The position numbers and the translations under genes were made by a program. Positions 51,522 to 61,231 of a stretch of DNA of 64,000 nucleotides are shown piece after piece. Source of the DNA: Allobosea lupini (GTDB lineage: Bacteria; Pseudomonadota; Alphaproteobacteria; Rhizobiales; Beijerinckiaceae); NCBI RefSeq assembly GCF_900109525.1, contig NZ_FOAN01000002.1, positions 310,001-374,000 of the forward strand. The letters run 5' to 3'. The first letter of the stretch is position 1; every line of letters starts with the position of its first letter. The notes beneath the pieces are model-generated. The model saw only the letters and a program-made list of their open reading frames with translations, was not told the DNA's origin and ran no database searches.

Positions 51522-52751
51522 TCAGGCGAGCTCTGAGACGTCGCGCAAGCGCGGCACCCGTGAAAAGCCGATGAGGAGAAGCTGGATGAGGAAGCCGGCG
51601 GTCGCCAGTTGCAGGCACGCGGCGATGCCGAGATGCGTTGCCACGGTAGCGCCGATCGCGGCGCCGACCGGGCGCGCGCCGAAGGTCGCGGTCATGATCA
51701 GCGCGGAGACGCGGCCAAGCATCGCATTCGGCGTGACCGCCTGGCGCAGGGTCATCGTCGAGATCGACCAGATGATCGGCCCGACGCCGAACAGGAAGAA
51801 GCTCGCCGCGACCAGATAGATGGAGGGAAACCAGAGCGTCGCGAGCATCACGCCGGCTGCACAGAGGCCGGCGAACGGCCCAAGCAGGATCAATGTACCG
51901 AAGGAGACCCGCCGGGCGACCTGGGACGCGCATGCGGCGCCGACGATCATACCCGCGCCGTAGATGCCCAGGGTGATGCCGACCTGCGTCGCGCTGAGGC
52001 CGAGATTCTGGACGGCATAGGCGACATAGACTGCCTGGAAGATGAACCAGGAGACGTTGAAGAACACCGCCGTCATCAGGATCGGCCTGAGCAGATCATG
52101 GCCGGCGACGAAACGCGCGCCTTCCTTGAGATCATGCAGCAGGTCGCGCCGCGGGCCGGACGGTGCCTCGTCCTTCGGCAGGCCGGCCAGCAGGAGCGCG
52201 GCGAAGATGGAGAGCCCGGCAGCAAGGCCATAGGCACTCGAGATGCCGATCCAGCCGACAAGCGCCCCGCCGAGCGCCGGACCGCCGGCATAGGCGGCGC
52301 TGCGCGCCAGCTCCAACCAGCGATTGGCGTCGGCGAGCCGCGCGCGCGGCACCACCGAGGGGACGAATGCCGGGGCGGCGACGCTGTAGCAGACGGTGCC
52401 GACGGCGCCGAGCGCACCGAGGACGCCGAGCCAGGTCAGGTCGAGACTGCCCAGAGCGAGCAGCAGCGGGATCGCCAGCAGCGAAACCGCGCGCAATACC
52501 TCCGTGCCGACCATGAGCCGCCGCCGCGAGGCGCGATCGACCATCAGGCCGGCCGGAATCGACAGCAGCAGAAAGGGCAAGGTCTGCGCCGTCTGCAGCC
52601 AGCCGGTCTCGGCCGGCCCCGCCGCGAGCAGCAGAACGGCGGCCAAAGGCGCCGCGGCCAAGGCGATCTGCTCCGAGAACTGGGCAAAGAGATTGGACCA
52701 GCCGATGCGGCGAAATGCCGTCGGCAATGGCGTGATATCGGCCGGTTGCAT
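51522..52751 (-). CDS. MFS transporter (EntS-like, DUF894/MFS_3)
   Basis: 409 aa from ATG at 52751; the frame is open further upstream but only gives unlikely residues overlapping the dxs leader. Twelve helices with the MFS loop motif PAGLMVDRASRRRLMVG between helices 2 and 3, and FVPSVVPRARLADANRWLEL, characteristic of the enterobactin-exporter-like group. Probably a drug or siderophore exporter in the inner membrane. Divergent from dxs. Confidence 0.9.
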   Translation of the reverse strand: MQPADITPLPTAFRRIGWSNLFAQFSEQIALAAAPLAAVLLLAAGPAETGWLQTAQTLPFLLLSIPAGLMVDRASRRRLMVGTEVLRAVSLLAIPLLLALGSLDLTWLGVLGALGAVGTVCYSVAAPAFVPSVVPRARLADANRWLELARSAAYAGGPALGGALVGWIGISSAYGLAAGLSIFAALLLAGLPKDEAPSGPRRDLLHDLKEGARFVAGHDLLRPILMTAVFFNVSWFIFQAVYVAYAVQNLGLSATQVGITLGIYGAGMIVGAACASQVARRVSFGTLILLGPFAGLCAAGVMLATLWFPSIYLVAASFFLFGVGPIIWSISTMTLRQAVTPNAMLGRVSALIMTATFGARPVGAAIGATVATHLGIAACLQLATAGFLIQLLLIGFSRVPRLRDVSELA

Positions 52752-52933
52752 GACGTTAGTGTCCTCGGAAGCGGTTGTGAGGTCACCAAAATGCCTTGCC
52801 GGCATGGGAGCCACCCGTTTCGTGGGAAGGCAGGGCGCTCGCGCTGATGACGGCCGGATTTCCAACTCCGGTTTGCCAGCGCGCCACTCAGGCTCTATTT
52901 CCAGATCATCCCAGGGAAGGATCCGACAGCCTC

Positions 52934-54844
52934 GTGCCTCGCCCCAACACGCCGCTCCTCGACAAGGTGCCCGATCCGGCCGCATTGCGCCGGCTCGACG
53001 ATGCGCAGTTGCGCCAGCTAGCCGACGAGCTCAGGGCCGAGACGATCGACGCCGTCTCGGTCACCGGCGGCCATCTCGGTGCCGGGCTCGGCGTGGTCGA
53101 GCTCACCGTCGCGCTGCATCATGTCTTCGACACGCCGCGGGACCGGTTGATCTGGGATGTCGGCCACCAGGCCTATCCGCACAAGATCCTGACCGGCCGG
53201 CGCGCCGAGATCCGCACCTTGCGCCAGCCGGGCGGGCTCTCCGGCTTCACCAAGCGCGCGGAGAGCGAATACGATCCGTTCGGCGCCGCCCATTCCTCGA
53301 CCTCGATCTCGGCCGGGCTCGGCATGGCAGTCGGACGCGATCTCGCCGGAGGCAAGAACAACGTCATCGCCGTGATCGGCGACGGCGCCATGTCGGCCGG
53401 CATGGCCTATGAAGCGATGAACAATGCCGGGGCGACGGGCTCGCGGCTGATCGTCATCCTCAACGACAACGACATGTCGATCGCGCCGCCGGTCGGGGCG
53501 ATGTCGGCCTATCTTGCTCGCCTCGTCTCGGGCCGGACCTATCGTTCGCTGCGCGAGGTCGCCAAATACCTCGCCGAGAGGCTGCCGCGCTTCTTCCATG
53601 AGAAAGCTAAGCGTACCGAGGAATATGCCCGCGGCTTCTGGACCGGCGGCACCCTCTTCGAGGAGCTCGGCTTCTACTATGTCGGCCCGATCGACGGGCA
53701 CAATCTCGACCATCTGCTGCCCGTGCTGCGCAATGTCCGCGATGCGCAGACCGGGCCGATCCTCGTCCATGTCGTGACGCAGAAGGGCAAGGGCTATGCC
53801 CCGGCCGAGGCCAGCGCCGACAAATATCATGGCGTCGTCAAGTTCGATCCCGTGACCGGCCTGCAGGCCAAGGCGCCGGCGAATGCGCCGAGCTACACCA
53901 ATGTCTTCGCCAACGCCCTGATCAAGGCGGCGCGCGAGGACGACAAGATCGTCGCCGTCACCGCCGCCATGCCGTCCGGCACCGGGCTCGACGCCTTCGG
54001 CAACGAGTTCCCTGGCCGCACCTTCGATGTCGGCATCGCCGAACAGCATGCGGTGACCTTCGCCGCCGGCCTTGCGACGGAAGGGTTCAAGCCTTTCTGC
54101 GCGATATACTCGACCTTCCTGCAGCGTGCCTATGACCAGGTCGTGCACGACGTCGCCATCCAGAAGCTGCCGGTGCGCTTCGCGCTCGACCGGGCCGGCC
54201 TGGTCGGCGCCGACGGCGCGACCCATGCCGGCGCCTTCGACATCGCCTATCTCGCCTGCCTGCCCGACATGGTGGTGATGGCGGCGGCGGACGAGGCCGA
54301 GCTGACCCACATGGTCGCGACCGCGGCCGCCTATGACGAGGGGCCGATCGCCTTCCGCTATCCGCGTGGCGAAGGCGTCGGCGTCGAGCTGCCGCAGCAT
54401 GGCGTCCCGCTCGCGATCGGCAAGGGCCGGATCGTCAGGGAGGGGACGCAGGTCGCCCTGCTCTCGCTCGGCACGCGCCTTGCCGAATGCCTGTCCGCCG
54501 CCGACCAGCTCGGCCAGCGCGGACTTTCGACGACGGTCGCCGATGCCCGCTTCGCCAAGCCGCTCGACGAGGAGCTGATCCTGCGCCTCGCCAGGGAGCA
54601 CGAGGTGCTGGTCACCGTCGAGGAAGGCTCGGTCGGCGGCTTCGGCAGCCACGTCCTGCAATTGCTGGCACGCGAGGGCGCGCTCGATCGCGGCCTGAAG
54701 ATCCGCAGCCTGGTGCTGCCCGACATCTTCCAGGACCACAACAAACCCGAGGCGATGTACGCCGAGGCCGGGCTCGATGCGGCGGGCATCGTGCGCACCG
54801 TCGAACAGGCGCTCGGCCCCGCCAGCGTCATTCGCCGCGCCTGA
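52934..54844 (+). CDS. dxs: 1-deoxy-D-xylulose-5-phosphate synthase
   Basis: 636 aa from GTG at 52934, which gives the normal family length. First enzyme of the MEP isoprenoid pathway: joins pyruvate and glyceraldehyde 3-phosphate using thiamine diphosphate. Features: [20 protein letters not shown] with the catalytic His, [15 protein letters not shown], the ThDP motif [18 protein letters not shown] to NDNDMS, and the transketolase central domain ([17 protein letters not shown]). Four nt separate it from tlyA. Confidence 0.97.
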   Translation: MPRPNTPLLDKVPDPAALRRLDDAQLRQLADELRAETIDAVSVTGGHLGAGLGVVELTVALHHVFDTPRDRLIWDVGHQAYPHKILTGRRAEIRTLRQPGGLSGFTKRAESEYDPFGAAHSSTSISAGLGMAVGRDLAGGKNNVIAVIGDGAMSAGMAYEAMNNAGATGSRLIVILNDNDMSIAPPVGAMSAYLARLVSGRTYRSLREVAKYLAERLPRFFHEKAKRTEEYARGFWTGGTLFEELGFYYVGPIDGHNLDHLLPVLRNVRDAQTGPILVHVVTQKGKGYAPAEASADKYHGVVKFDPVTGLQAKAPANAPSYTNVFANALIKAAREDDKIVAVTAAMPSGTGLDAFGNEFPGRTFDVGIAEQHAVTFAAGLATEGFKPFCAIYSTFLQRAYDQVVHDVAIQKLPVRFALDRAGLVGADGATHAGAFDIAYLACLPDMVVMAAADEAELTHMVATAAAYDEGPIAFRYPRGEGVGVELPQHGVPLAIGKGRIVREGTQVALLSLGTRLAECLSAADQLGQRGLSTTVADARFAKPLDEELILRLAREHEVLVTVEEGSVGGFGSHVLQLLAREGALDRGLKIRSLVLPDIFQDHNKPEAMYAEAGLDAAGIVRTVEQALGPASVIRRA

Positions 54845-54848
54845 ACCC

Positions 54849-55595
54849 GTGACCACCGGCCTGCCACGCCGGGTGCGCGCCGACCTGCTGCTGGTCGAGC
54901 GCGGCCTGTTCGAAAGCCGGGCGCGGGCGCAGGCCGCCATCGCCGCCGGCCTGGTCCGCGCCGACGGTGTCGTGCTGCGAAAGGCTTCGGAGACTGTCCC
55001 CGACACGGCCGCAATCGAAGCGCAGGCGGCGCATCCTTACGTCTCACGCGGCGGGGTGAAGCTCGCCGCAGCGCTCGATGCCTTCGGCTTCGATCCCAAC
55101 GGACTGACCTGCCTCGATGTCGGCGCTTCGACCGGCGGCTTCAGCGACGTGCTGCTCCGGCGCGGAGCCGCGCATGTCTATGCCGTCGATGTCGGCCAGG
55201 CGCAGCTGCACGAGAGCCTGCACGGCCATCCGCGCCTGACCAGCCTGGAGAGCCAGGATATCCGCACGCTCGATCCTGGCCTGTTTGGACAGGCACCGGC
55301 GCTCGCGGTGATCGATGTCAGCTTCATCTCGCTGAAGCTCGTGCTGCCGGCGGTGGCGCCGCTGCTCGCCGCGGAGGCGCGGCTGGTCGCGCTGGTGAAG
55401 CCGCAATTCGAGACGAAGCGTTCGGCGCTGAAGAAGGGCGTGCTGCGCGACGAAGCACTGCAGCAACAGATCTGCATGGAGATCGCAGACGCTGCCGCCG
55501 GCCTCGGCTTCGCCATTGCAGGACTCATCCCCTCCCCGATCGAGGGCGGCGACGGCAACCGCGAATTCCTGCTTGGCGGCGAGCGAAAGGCTTAG
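54849..55595 (+). CDS. tlyA: TlyA family rRNA (cytidine-2'-O)-methyltransferase
   Basis: 248 aa from GTG at 54849. An N-terminal S4 RNA-binding domain (RADLLLVERGLFESRARAQA, VSRGGVKLAAAL) precedes an FtsJ-like methyltransferase: CLDVGASTGGFSDVLLRRGA is the SAM-binding motif, then IDVSFISLKLVLPAV and LVKPQFE. In mycobacteria TlyA methylates 16S and 23S rRNA and affects capreomycin sensitivity. The gene is tightly linked to dxs, as in many alphaproteobacteria. The last 4 nt overlap the convergent gene. Confidence 0.95.
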   Translation: MTTGLPRRVRADLLLVERGLFESRARAQAAIAAGLVRADGVVLRKASETVPDTAAIEAQAAHPYVSRGGVKLAAALDAFGFDPNGLTCLDVGASTGGFSDVLLRRGAAHVYAVDVGQAQLHESLHGHPRLTSLESQDIRTLDPGLFGQAPALAVIDVSFISLKLVLPAVAPLLAAEARLVALVKPQFETKRSALKKGVLRDEALQQQICMEIADAAAGLGFAIAGLIPSPIEGGDGNREFLLGGERKA

Positions 55596-56077
55596 CTCGC
55601 CATCACGGCGTCGATATCGGCCTGTACCGCATTTGGATCGATATAGGCCGCCTCGCCCTGGCCATTGGCGTTGATGAAGGCGGTGGCGCGGGCGATCAGG
55701 CGGCGCAGCGACAGGCTGGCGACGTCGACGATCAGCCCCGGATCCTCCTCCGCCGGCATCTCGTCGAGCAGCGCCGTCGCCGTGTAGATCAGGCGGTCCA
55801 TGGCGGCGCAGAGCGCATCGAAGCTGCGGGCATGGCTCTGATCGAGCCCGCGATAGGCCGCCATGGCCTCGCCTGCACAGCGCAACGGCGAGGCCGCGAA
55901 ATGCTCGACATAGCCGAGGGCGCGCCAGGCCTTGAGGTCGCCGACGATCTCGCGGTCGATCGGCACCATCTCCAGCAGCATCAGCGCCTCGCTGTGCCGG
56001 TTGAGGTAGTCGGTCGAGAGTTGCGGAGCAGCTCCGCTCACCGCAGTCGGTGATGTCTCGGTGGCGGAAGCAGACAT
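55592..56077 (-). CDS. Conserved hypothetical protein
   Basis: 161 aa, mostly helical, no signal peptide or membrane segment. Main conserved-looking parts are DYLNRHSEALMLLEMVPIDREI divided by short gaps, WRALGYVEHFAAS, and LIYTATALLDEMPAEEDPG. The N-terminal 18 residues are low-complexity Ser/Thr/Ala. No family recognised. It converges on tlyA with a 4-nt overlap of stops. No clear function from context. Confidence 0.72.
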   Translation of the reverse strand: MSASATETSPTAVSGAAPQLSTDYLNRHSEALMLLEMVPIDREIVGDLKAWRALGYVEHFAASPLRCAGEAMAAYRGLDQSHARSFDALCAAMDRLIYTATALLDEMPAEEDPGLIVDVASLSLRRLIARATAFINANGQGEAAYIDPNAVQADIDAVMAS

Positions 56078-56165
56078 GAAGAGGCCCCGGAAGCACCGCG
56101 ACTATGCTGTGCCAACCGCAAACAAAGTCTTGATCCGGTCACGATAAGGCGGAACACACCGGAGG

Positions 56166-56924
56166 ATGTGTGGTCGCTATGCCGTTACCCTGCCGCCGGA
56201 GGCGATGCGCGAAGCCTTCGCCTATCGCGAGCAGCCGAACTTCCCGCCGCGCTACAATATCGCGCCGACGCAGCCGGTGCCGGTGGTGCGTCTCGACGAG
56301 GGCCGGCGCCAGTTCATCCTGATGCGCTGGGGCTTCATTCCCGGCTGGGTCAAGGATCCCAAGGACTACCCTCTGGTCATCAATGTCCGCAGCGAGAGTG
56401 CCAGCGAAAAACCGTCCTTCCGCGCCGCCCTCACCCGCCGGCGCTGCCTGATGCCGGCCGACGGCTTCTATGAATGGCACCGCCTCGGCGAGGGCCGCCA
56501 GCAGGAGAACAGGCCCTATCTCTTCCGCAGGCCGGATCGCGGCATCTTCGCCTTCGCGGCGCTGTGGGAGACCTGGCACAGCCAGGACGGCTCCGAGATC
56601 GACACGGTCGCGATCGTCACTGGCCCGGCGAACGGGCAGATGGCGGCGATCCATCACCGCTCGCCGGTCGTCGTGCCGCCCGAAGCGTTTGATGCCTGGC
56701 TCGATCCTTCGGCGGAGCCTGCCGCCGTGCAGAGCCTGATGCGCCCGCCACCAGACGATTTCTTCGAGATGTTCCGACTCGGCGCAGGCGTGAACAAGGT
56801 CGCCAATGACGGCCCGGCGGTGCAGGAGCCGTTCGACCCTGCTTCGGAACCGGCACCTGCTCCCAAGCCTGCCATGCGTTCCCGTCGGGGCGGCCCCGAC
56901 GATGCACAGGGCAGCCTGTTCTAG
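56166..56924 (+). CDS. SRAP-domain protein (YedK/HMCES family abasic-site DNA-protein crosslinker)
   Basis: 252 aa. Catalytic Cys2 exposed after Met removal (MCGRYAVTL), then Asn31 (NIAPTQ), Arg75 (NVRSES), Glu103 (DGFYEWH) and His163 (AIHHRSP, where YedK has HDR). All the residues used to form the thiazolidine crosslink with abasic sites in single-stranded DNA are in place. It shields abasic sites from cleavage. The C-terminal 40 or so residues are a charged, Pro-rich tail absent from the core family. Some relatives are SOS-linked; no LexA box was recognised here. Confidence 0.95.
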   Translation: MCGRYAVTLPPEAMREAFAYREQPNFPPRYNIAPTQPVPVVRLDEGRRQFILMRWGFIPGWVKDPKDYPLVINVRSESASEKPSFRAALTRRRCLMPADGFYEWHRLGEGRQQENRPYLFRRPDRGIFAFAALWETWHSQDGSEIDTVAIVTGPANGQMAAIHHRSPVVVPPEAFDAWLDPSAEPAAVQSLMRPPPDDFFEMFRLGAGVNKVANDGPAVQEPFDPASEPAPAPKPAMRSRRGGPDDAQGSLF

Positions 56925-56986
56925 CGCTGGCCATATCCGCGCGCTTACTCTGGTCCCAAACGAGACCAATAGTGGGAACGCACGAC

Positions 56987-58594
56987 ATGGATGGCCGCCG
57001 CCCGACGATGAGCTCCCTGCACGGCATGGTCGCCGCTGCCCACCCGCTGGCAGCGCAGGCCGGCGCGCGCATCCTCAGCCAGGGTGGCAATGTCTTCGAT
57101 GCCGTCGGCGCGGTCGCGTCCGCACTCAACGTGGTCGAGCCGTTCATGTCGAGCCTTGCCGGCATGGGGTCGGCGATCATGTGGGTCGCTGCCGAGAAAC
57201 GCGTCCGCGTGCTCGATTTCGTGCCGCCCGTGCCGGAGAGCTTCCCGCTCGAACGCTTCACGCAGCGCTCCGAGCTCGAGCGCGGGGCGCTCGCCGTCGC
57301 TCCGCCCGGCAACCTCGCCGGCTGGTGCGAGCTCAACCGCGCCTATGGCCGCCTTTCGCTGGAGCAGATCTTGGCGCCGGCGATCGCGCTCGCGCAGGAC
57401 GGCTTCCCGATCGCCGAGTTCGGCGTGATCGAGTTCAACGAGCAGGCGCCCCTGCTGCGCGAACGGCCCGATCTCTACGAGAACTGGGCGCGAAACTATC
57501 TGCGCGACGGTGGGACGAGCGTCACGCTCGGGCAGATCCTGCGCCAGCCCGAGCTGGCCGCGACCCTGCGCGACATCGCCGCCAAGGGCCCCGATCATCT
57601 CTATCGGGGCGCGCTCGGCGAGACGATCACAAGCCATCTCAAGGCGCAGGGCGGCACGCTCACCATGTCCGATCTCGCCAAGGTCGCCCCGCGCTGGCGC
57701 GAGCCGCTCGCCGCCGACTATCGCGGCCGGCAGGTGCATGTGCCGCCGCCCGCCTGCGAGGGCTTCCAGTTCCTCTTGACCCTGCGCATCCTCGACGACT
57801 TCGACCTCGGCAAGCTCGAACGCAACGGCACCGAGCATCTCGACATCGTCTACCGCGCCATCCGCCTCGCCGCCGGCGTCCGGATCAACAACAACAACCC
57901 CAATCCCGAGAAGCTCGCCGAGATCCTGTCCGACGCCTTCGTCGAACGGCTACGGGCGCGGGTGCGCGACGGCAAGCCGATCGACGGCCCGACCGAGCAA
58001 TGGATGCCGCAGGCGCCAGCGGGCGAAGACCCCGGCCACACCACCTCCTTCTCGATCGCCGATCGCGAGGGCAACCTGATCTGCGTGACGCAGAGCATCG
58101 GCAGCCCGTTCGGCAGCGGAGTCGTGGTGCCGGGCACCGGGATCACCCTCAACAACTTCCTCTATTGGGCCGATGTCCAGCCGGGCAGCCCGAACCGCTC
58201 GCTGCCCGGCTCGGAACTGCCGATGTGCATGTCGCCGACGCTCTCGACCAAGGACGGTGCGCCGGTCCTCGCGCTGGGCACGCCCGGCAGCTACGGCATC
58301 ATGCAGACGCAGGTGCAGGCCATGGTCCAGCATGTCGATTTCGGGCTGCCGCTGCAGCATGCGATCGAGGCCCCGCGCGCCCGGCTCTGGGATGGCCGCG
58401 AGGTCGAAGTCGAAAACCGCATTCCTGCCGGGACGATCGCGGCGCTGGCCGAGCGTGGGCACGGCATCTTCGCCAATGAAGGCGGCTGGACGATGCGTGT
58501 CGGCGGCATGCAGGCGGTGTCGCGCGATCCAGCGAGCGGGCGGCTGACCGGTGCCTGCGATCCGCGCCGCGACGGCTATGTCGCGACGCCCTGA
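56987..58594 (+). CDS. Gamma-glutamyltransferase family protein (altered catalytic motifs)
   Basis: 535 aa from ATG at 56987. Ntn-hydrolase family: HGMVAAAHPLAAQAGARILS and AVGAVASALNVVEPFMS at the N-terminus, and the autoprocessing threonine candidate Thr352 in GHTTSFSIAD. Deviations from classical GGT: a Ser after Thr-Thr where His is usual, PGSELPMCMSPTL where LSSMSPT is expected, and LGTPGSYG where GSPGG is expected. No signal peptide is visible, unlike periplasmic GGT. The protein could therefore act as a different N-terminal nucleophile amidase, for example an acylase-like or peptidase-like member. Sits between SRAP and AGE genes. Confidence 0.85.
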   Translation: MDGRRPTMSSLHGMVAAAHPLAAQAGARILSQGGNVFDAVGAVASALNVVEPFMSSLAGMGSAIMWVAAEKRVRVLDFVPPVPESFPLERFTQRSELERGALAVAPPGNLAGWCELNRAYGRLSLEQILAPAIALAQDGFPIAEFGVIEFNEQAPLLRERPDLYENWARNYLRDGGTSVTLGQILRQPELAATLRDIAAKGPDHLYRGALGETITSHLKAQGGTLTMSDLAKVAPRWREPLAADYRGRQVHVPPPACEGFQFLLTLRILDDFDLGKLERNGTEHLDIVYRAIRLAAGVRINNNNPNPEKLAEILSDAFVERLRARVRDGKPIDGPTEQWMPQAPAGEDPGHTTSFSIADREGNLICVTQSIGSPFGSGVVVPGTGITLNNFLYWADVQPGSPNRSLPGSELPMCMSPTLSTKDGAPVLALGTPGSYGIMQTQVQAMVQHVDFGLPLQHAIEAPRARLWDGREVEVENRIPAGTIAALAERGHGIFANEGGWTMRVGGMQAVSRDPASGRLTGACDPRRDGYVATP

Positions 58595-58650
58595 GCGGCC
58601 ACAGCGCCACGTCGAGGCCCTTCGCCGGCGGCGCCAAGGATGGAAGCATT

Positions 58651-59829
58651 GTGAGCACGGCCCCCGACGATCTTCAGTCCTGGCTGACGGATACATTGCT
58701 GCCGGGCTGGATCGCCCGCGCCTACGACCCGTCGCGGCCCGGTTTCGTCGAGTATCTCAGGCCGGATGGAACGCCCGAGACCAGTGACCTGCGTACGACG
58801 CTGGTCACGGCCCGGCTGACCTATGTCTTCAGCCACGCGCATCTGCTGGGGGTCCCGGGGGCGCTTGCCGCCGCGCGCCACGGCCTCGCCTTCCTGACCG
58901 GCGCCTGCCGGCGCGCCGACGGGCGCTTCGTCCATTCCTGCACTGAGCGTGGCGAAATCGTCGTTGGCGAGACCGACTTCTACGACCTCGCCTTCGTGCT
59001 GTTCGCGCTCGGCTGGTTCGCGAAGGCGACCGGCGAGACGGACGTGCTGGCAATCGCCGGCGAGGTGATGGACTTCCTTGATGGCGAGCTGGCCGACCCC
59101 GCCGGGGGCTTTCGCGAGGACACGCTGGGTACGCAGCCGCGGCGGCAGAACCCGCATATGCATCTGCTCGAGGCCTGCCACGCCCTCGCGGCGAGGTCGC
59201 ACGACCCGCGCTGGCTGTCGACGGCCGACAGGCTCGTGCAGCTGATGCGGGAGCGGATGCTGGACGCCAATGGCACGCTCGGCGAGTTCTTCGGCGAGGA
59301 CTGGGCGGCCCTCCCCGGCTCGCGCGGACTGATCCGCGAGCCCGGCCATCATTTCGAGTGGACGTGGCTGCTCTATCACCATGAGCGATTGACCGGGTCG
59401 GCCGAAGCTCGCGAGACGGCGCGCAAGCTCCATGCGTTCGGGCAGCGTCAGGTCGACGCTACCGCCAGTTCATTGCGGCTCGTCGTGAACGAGGTGGACC
59501 CGGCAGGGCGCGTGCTGAACGGCGCTGCGCTGCTCTGGCCTCAGACCGAATACCTGAAGGCGCTCGTCGCACGCATCGAATTCGAGGGCGACGCCGATGC
59601 CGCAGCACGGCTCGACCAGCATCTGCGCCTGATGTTCCGGCACTTCGTCGATCGCGAGAGCGGAATCTGGGTCAACCAGCTCGACCACCGGGGGCAGCCG
59701 ATCAGCGACAGGGTCCCTGTCCGGGTGCTGTACCATCTGGTGCTGGCGCTCGCCGAGGTCTGCCGCGTCACCAAGGGCGACACGGCCTTCCAACGACCCT
59801 CGCCCGCTACAGCACCGAACCGGGATTGA
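58651..59829 (+). CDS. AGE family epimerase/isomerase
   Basis: 392 aa from GTG at 58651, with AAGGATGG upstream. Alpha/alpha-barrel of the N-acylglucosamine 2-epimerase family: LTYVFSHAHLLG, GETDFYDLAFVLFALGWF, NPHMHLLEACHALA and EPGHHFEWTWLLYHHERLTG, which holds the catalytic histidines. Known members interconvert mannose/fructose or GlcNAc/ManNAc and cellobiose/glucosyl-mannose; the exact sugar is not predictable. The last 23 nt overlap the convergent oxidase gene. Confidence 0.92.
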   Translation: MSTAPDDLQSWLTDTLLPGWIARAYDPSRPGFVEYLRPDGTPETSDLRTTLVTARLTYVFSHAHLLGVPGALAAARHGLAFLTGACRRADGRFVHSCTERGEIVVGETDFYDLAFVLFALGWFAKATGETDVLAIAGEVMDFLDGELADPAGGFREDTLGTQPRRQNPHMHLLEACHALAARSHDPRWLSTADRLVQLMRERMLDANGTLGEFFGEDWAALPGSRGLIREPGHHFEWTWLLYHHERLTGSAEARETARKLHAFGQRQVDATASSLRLVVNEVDPAGRVLNGAALLWPQTEYLKALVARIEFEGDADAAARLDQHLRLMFRHFVDRESGIWVNQLDHRGQPISDRVPVRVLYHLVLALAEVCRVTKGDTAFQRPSPATAPNRD

Positions 59830-61213
59830 GCAGACCCTTGGGATCGAGCGCCGCCTTCACCGTCCGCATCAGGTCCAGCTCGACCGGGTCCTTCACGCCG
59901 GGCAGGAGTGAGCGCTTGAGGCGTCCGATGCCGTGCTCGGCCGAGATCGAGCCCTTGAGCTCGGTGACGATGGCGTGGACCGCCTCGTTCATCGCGCCCC
60001 AGCCGGCGAGATAAGCGGCCTTGTCGGCCCCGACCGGCTGGCTGACGTTGAAATGGATGTTGCCGTCGCCGAGATGGCCGAAGGGCACCGGCCGGCAGCC
60101 CGGCACCAGCGCCTCGACAGCGGCGATCGCGCGCTTCAGGAACTCCGGCGTCGCCTGGATCGGCACGGAGACGTCGTGCTTGATCGAGCCGCCCTCATGG
60201 GTCTGCACCTCCGAGAGCATCTCGCGCAGCTTCCAGAGATCGGCGCGCTGGCCGAGCGAGCCGGCGAGCACGGCGTCGGTCACGAGACCCTCCTCGAGCG
60301 CCTCGCCGAGGAAAGCCTCGACGGCGTCGCTAAGCCCGGTTTCGGCTTGGGCGCTGACCTCCATCAGCACATACCAGGGCGATGGCTCGGAAAGCGGATC
60401 GCGGGCGCCGCTGGCATGGCGGACGACGAAGTCGAGGCCGATGCGCGGCATGATCTCAAAGGTGGTGAGCGTGCCGCCGGCACTGGCCTTTGCCTTGTTC
60501 AGCAAGGCGAGCGCGGCCTCTGGATCGGGCACGGCAAGGAAGGCGGTGGCGCGCGCCGCCGGCAGCGGGAAGAGCTTCAGCACGGCGGCGGTTATGATGC
60601 CGAGCGTACCCTCCGAGCCGATGAAGAGGTTCTTGAGGTCGTAGCCGGTGTTGTCTTTGCGGAGCTGGCGCAGGCCGTTCCAGATGCGGCCATCGGCCAG
60701 CACCACCTCGAGGCCGAGGCAGAGCTCGCGGGCATTGCCATAGGCGATCACCGCCGTGCCGCCAGCGTTGGTGGACAGATTGCCGCCGACCGTGCAGGAG
60801 CCCTCGGAGGCCAGCGAAAGCGGGAAGAGCCGGCCTGCGGCCTCGGCCGCCTCCTGCGCACGCTGCAAGGAGACGCCGGCTTCGACCGTCATGGTGTCGC
60901 CCGCGGGATCGACCGAGCGCACCTTATCGAGCCGCTGCAGCGAGAGGATGATCTCCCGGCCCTCGGCGATCGGGATCTGCCCGCCGACCAGGCCGGTGTT
61001 GCCGCCTTGCGGCACGACGGTCGCGCCGTTTTCGCTTGCCCACCTCATCACGGCCGAGACTTCGGCCACGGAGCCCGGCCGGACGACGGCCTGCGCCTTG
61101 CCGCGGAAGAGATCACGCCATTCCTTGAGATAGGGCACCATCGCGTCGGGGTCGCTGATGACGTTCCTGGCACCGACGATACCGGCCAGAGCTTCGATAA
61201 CGGACGCGCTCAT
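59807..61213 (-). CDS. FAD-binding oxidoreductase, D-2-hydroxyacid dehydrogenase type (D2HGDH/DLD-like)
   Basis: 468 aa. PCMH FAD domain: VVRPGSVAEVSAVMRWASENG, PQGGNTGLVGGQIP and CTVGGNLSTNAGG. C-terminal FAD-oxidase domain: PFGHLGDGNIHFNVSQP and ISAEHGIGRLKRSLLP with the catalytic His/Asp/Glu. The pattern is that of D-2-hydroxyglutarate or D-lactate dehydrogenases rather than of GlcD, from which this paralogue clearly differs. Electron acceptor could be ETF or cytochrome c. It lies 18 nt upstream of the RNA methyltransferase gene on the same strand order, so they may be co-transcribed. Confidence 0.92.
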   Translation of the reverse strand: MSASVIEALAGIVGARNVISDPDAMVPYLKEWRDLFRGKAQAVVRPGSVAEVSAVMRWASENGATVVPQGGNTGLVGGQIPIAEGREIILSLQRLDKVRSVDPAGDTMTVEAGVSLQRAQEAAEAAGRLFPLSLASEGSCTVGGNLSTNAGGTAVIAYGNARELCLGLEVVLADGRIWNGLRQLRKDNTGYDLKNLFIGSEGTLGIITAAVLKLFPLPAARATAFLAVPDPEAALALLNKAKASAGGTLTTFEIMPRIGLDFVVRHASGARDPLSEPSPWYVLMEVSAQAETGLSDAVEAFLGEALEEGLVTDAVLAGSLGQRADLWKLREMLSEVQTHEGGSIKHDVSVPIQATPEFLKRAIAAVEALVPGCRPVPFGHLGDGNIHFNVSQPVGADKAAYLAGWGAMNEAVHAIVTELKGSISAEHGIGRLKRSLLPGVKDPVELDLMRTVKAALDPKGLLNPGSVL

Positions 61214-61231
61214 CCTGCCTCCAAGGCGATC

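Noticed and set aside
52752..52985. 78-codon N-terminal extension of the MFS transporter.
   Set aside because: It would overlap the dxs start region on the opposite strand and place a charged, Cys-rich segment before the first helix.
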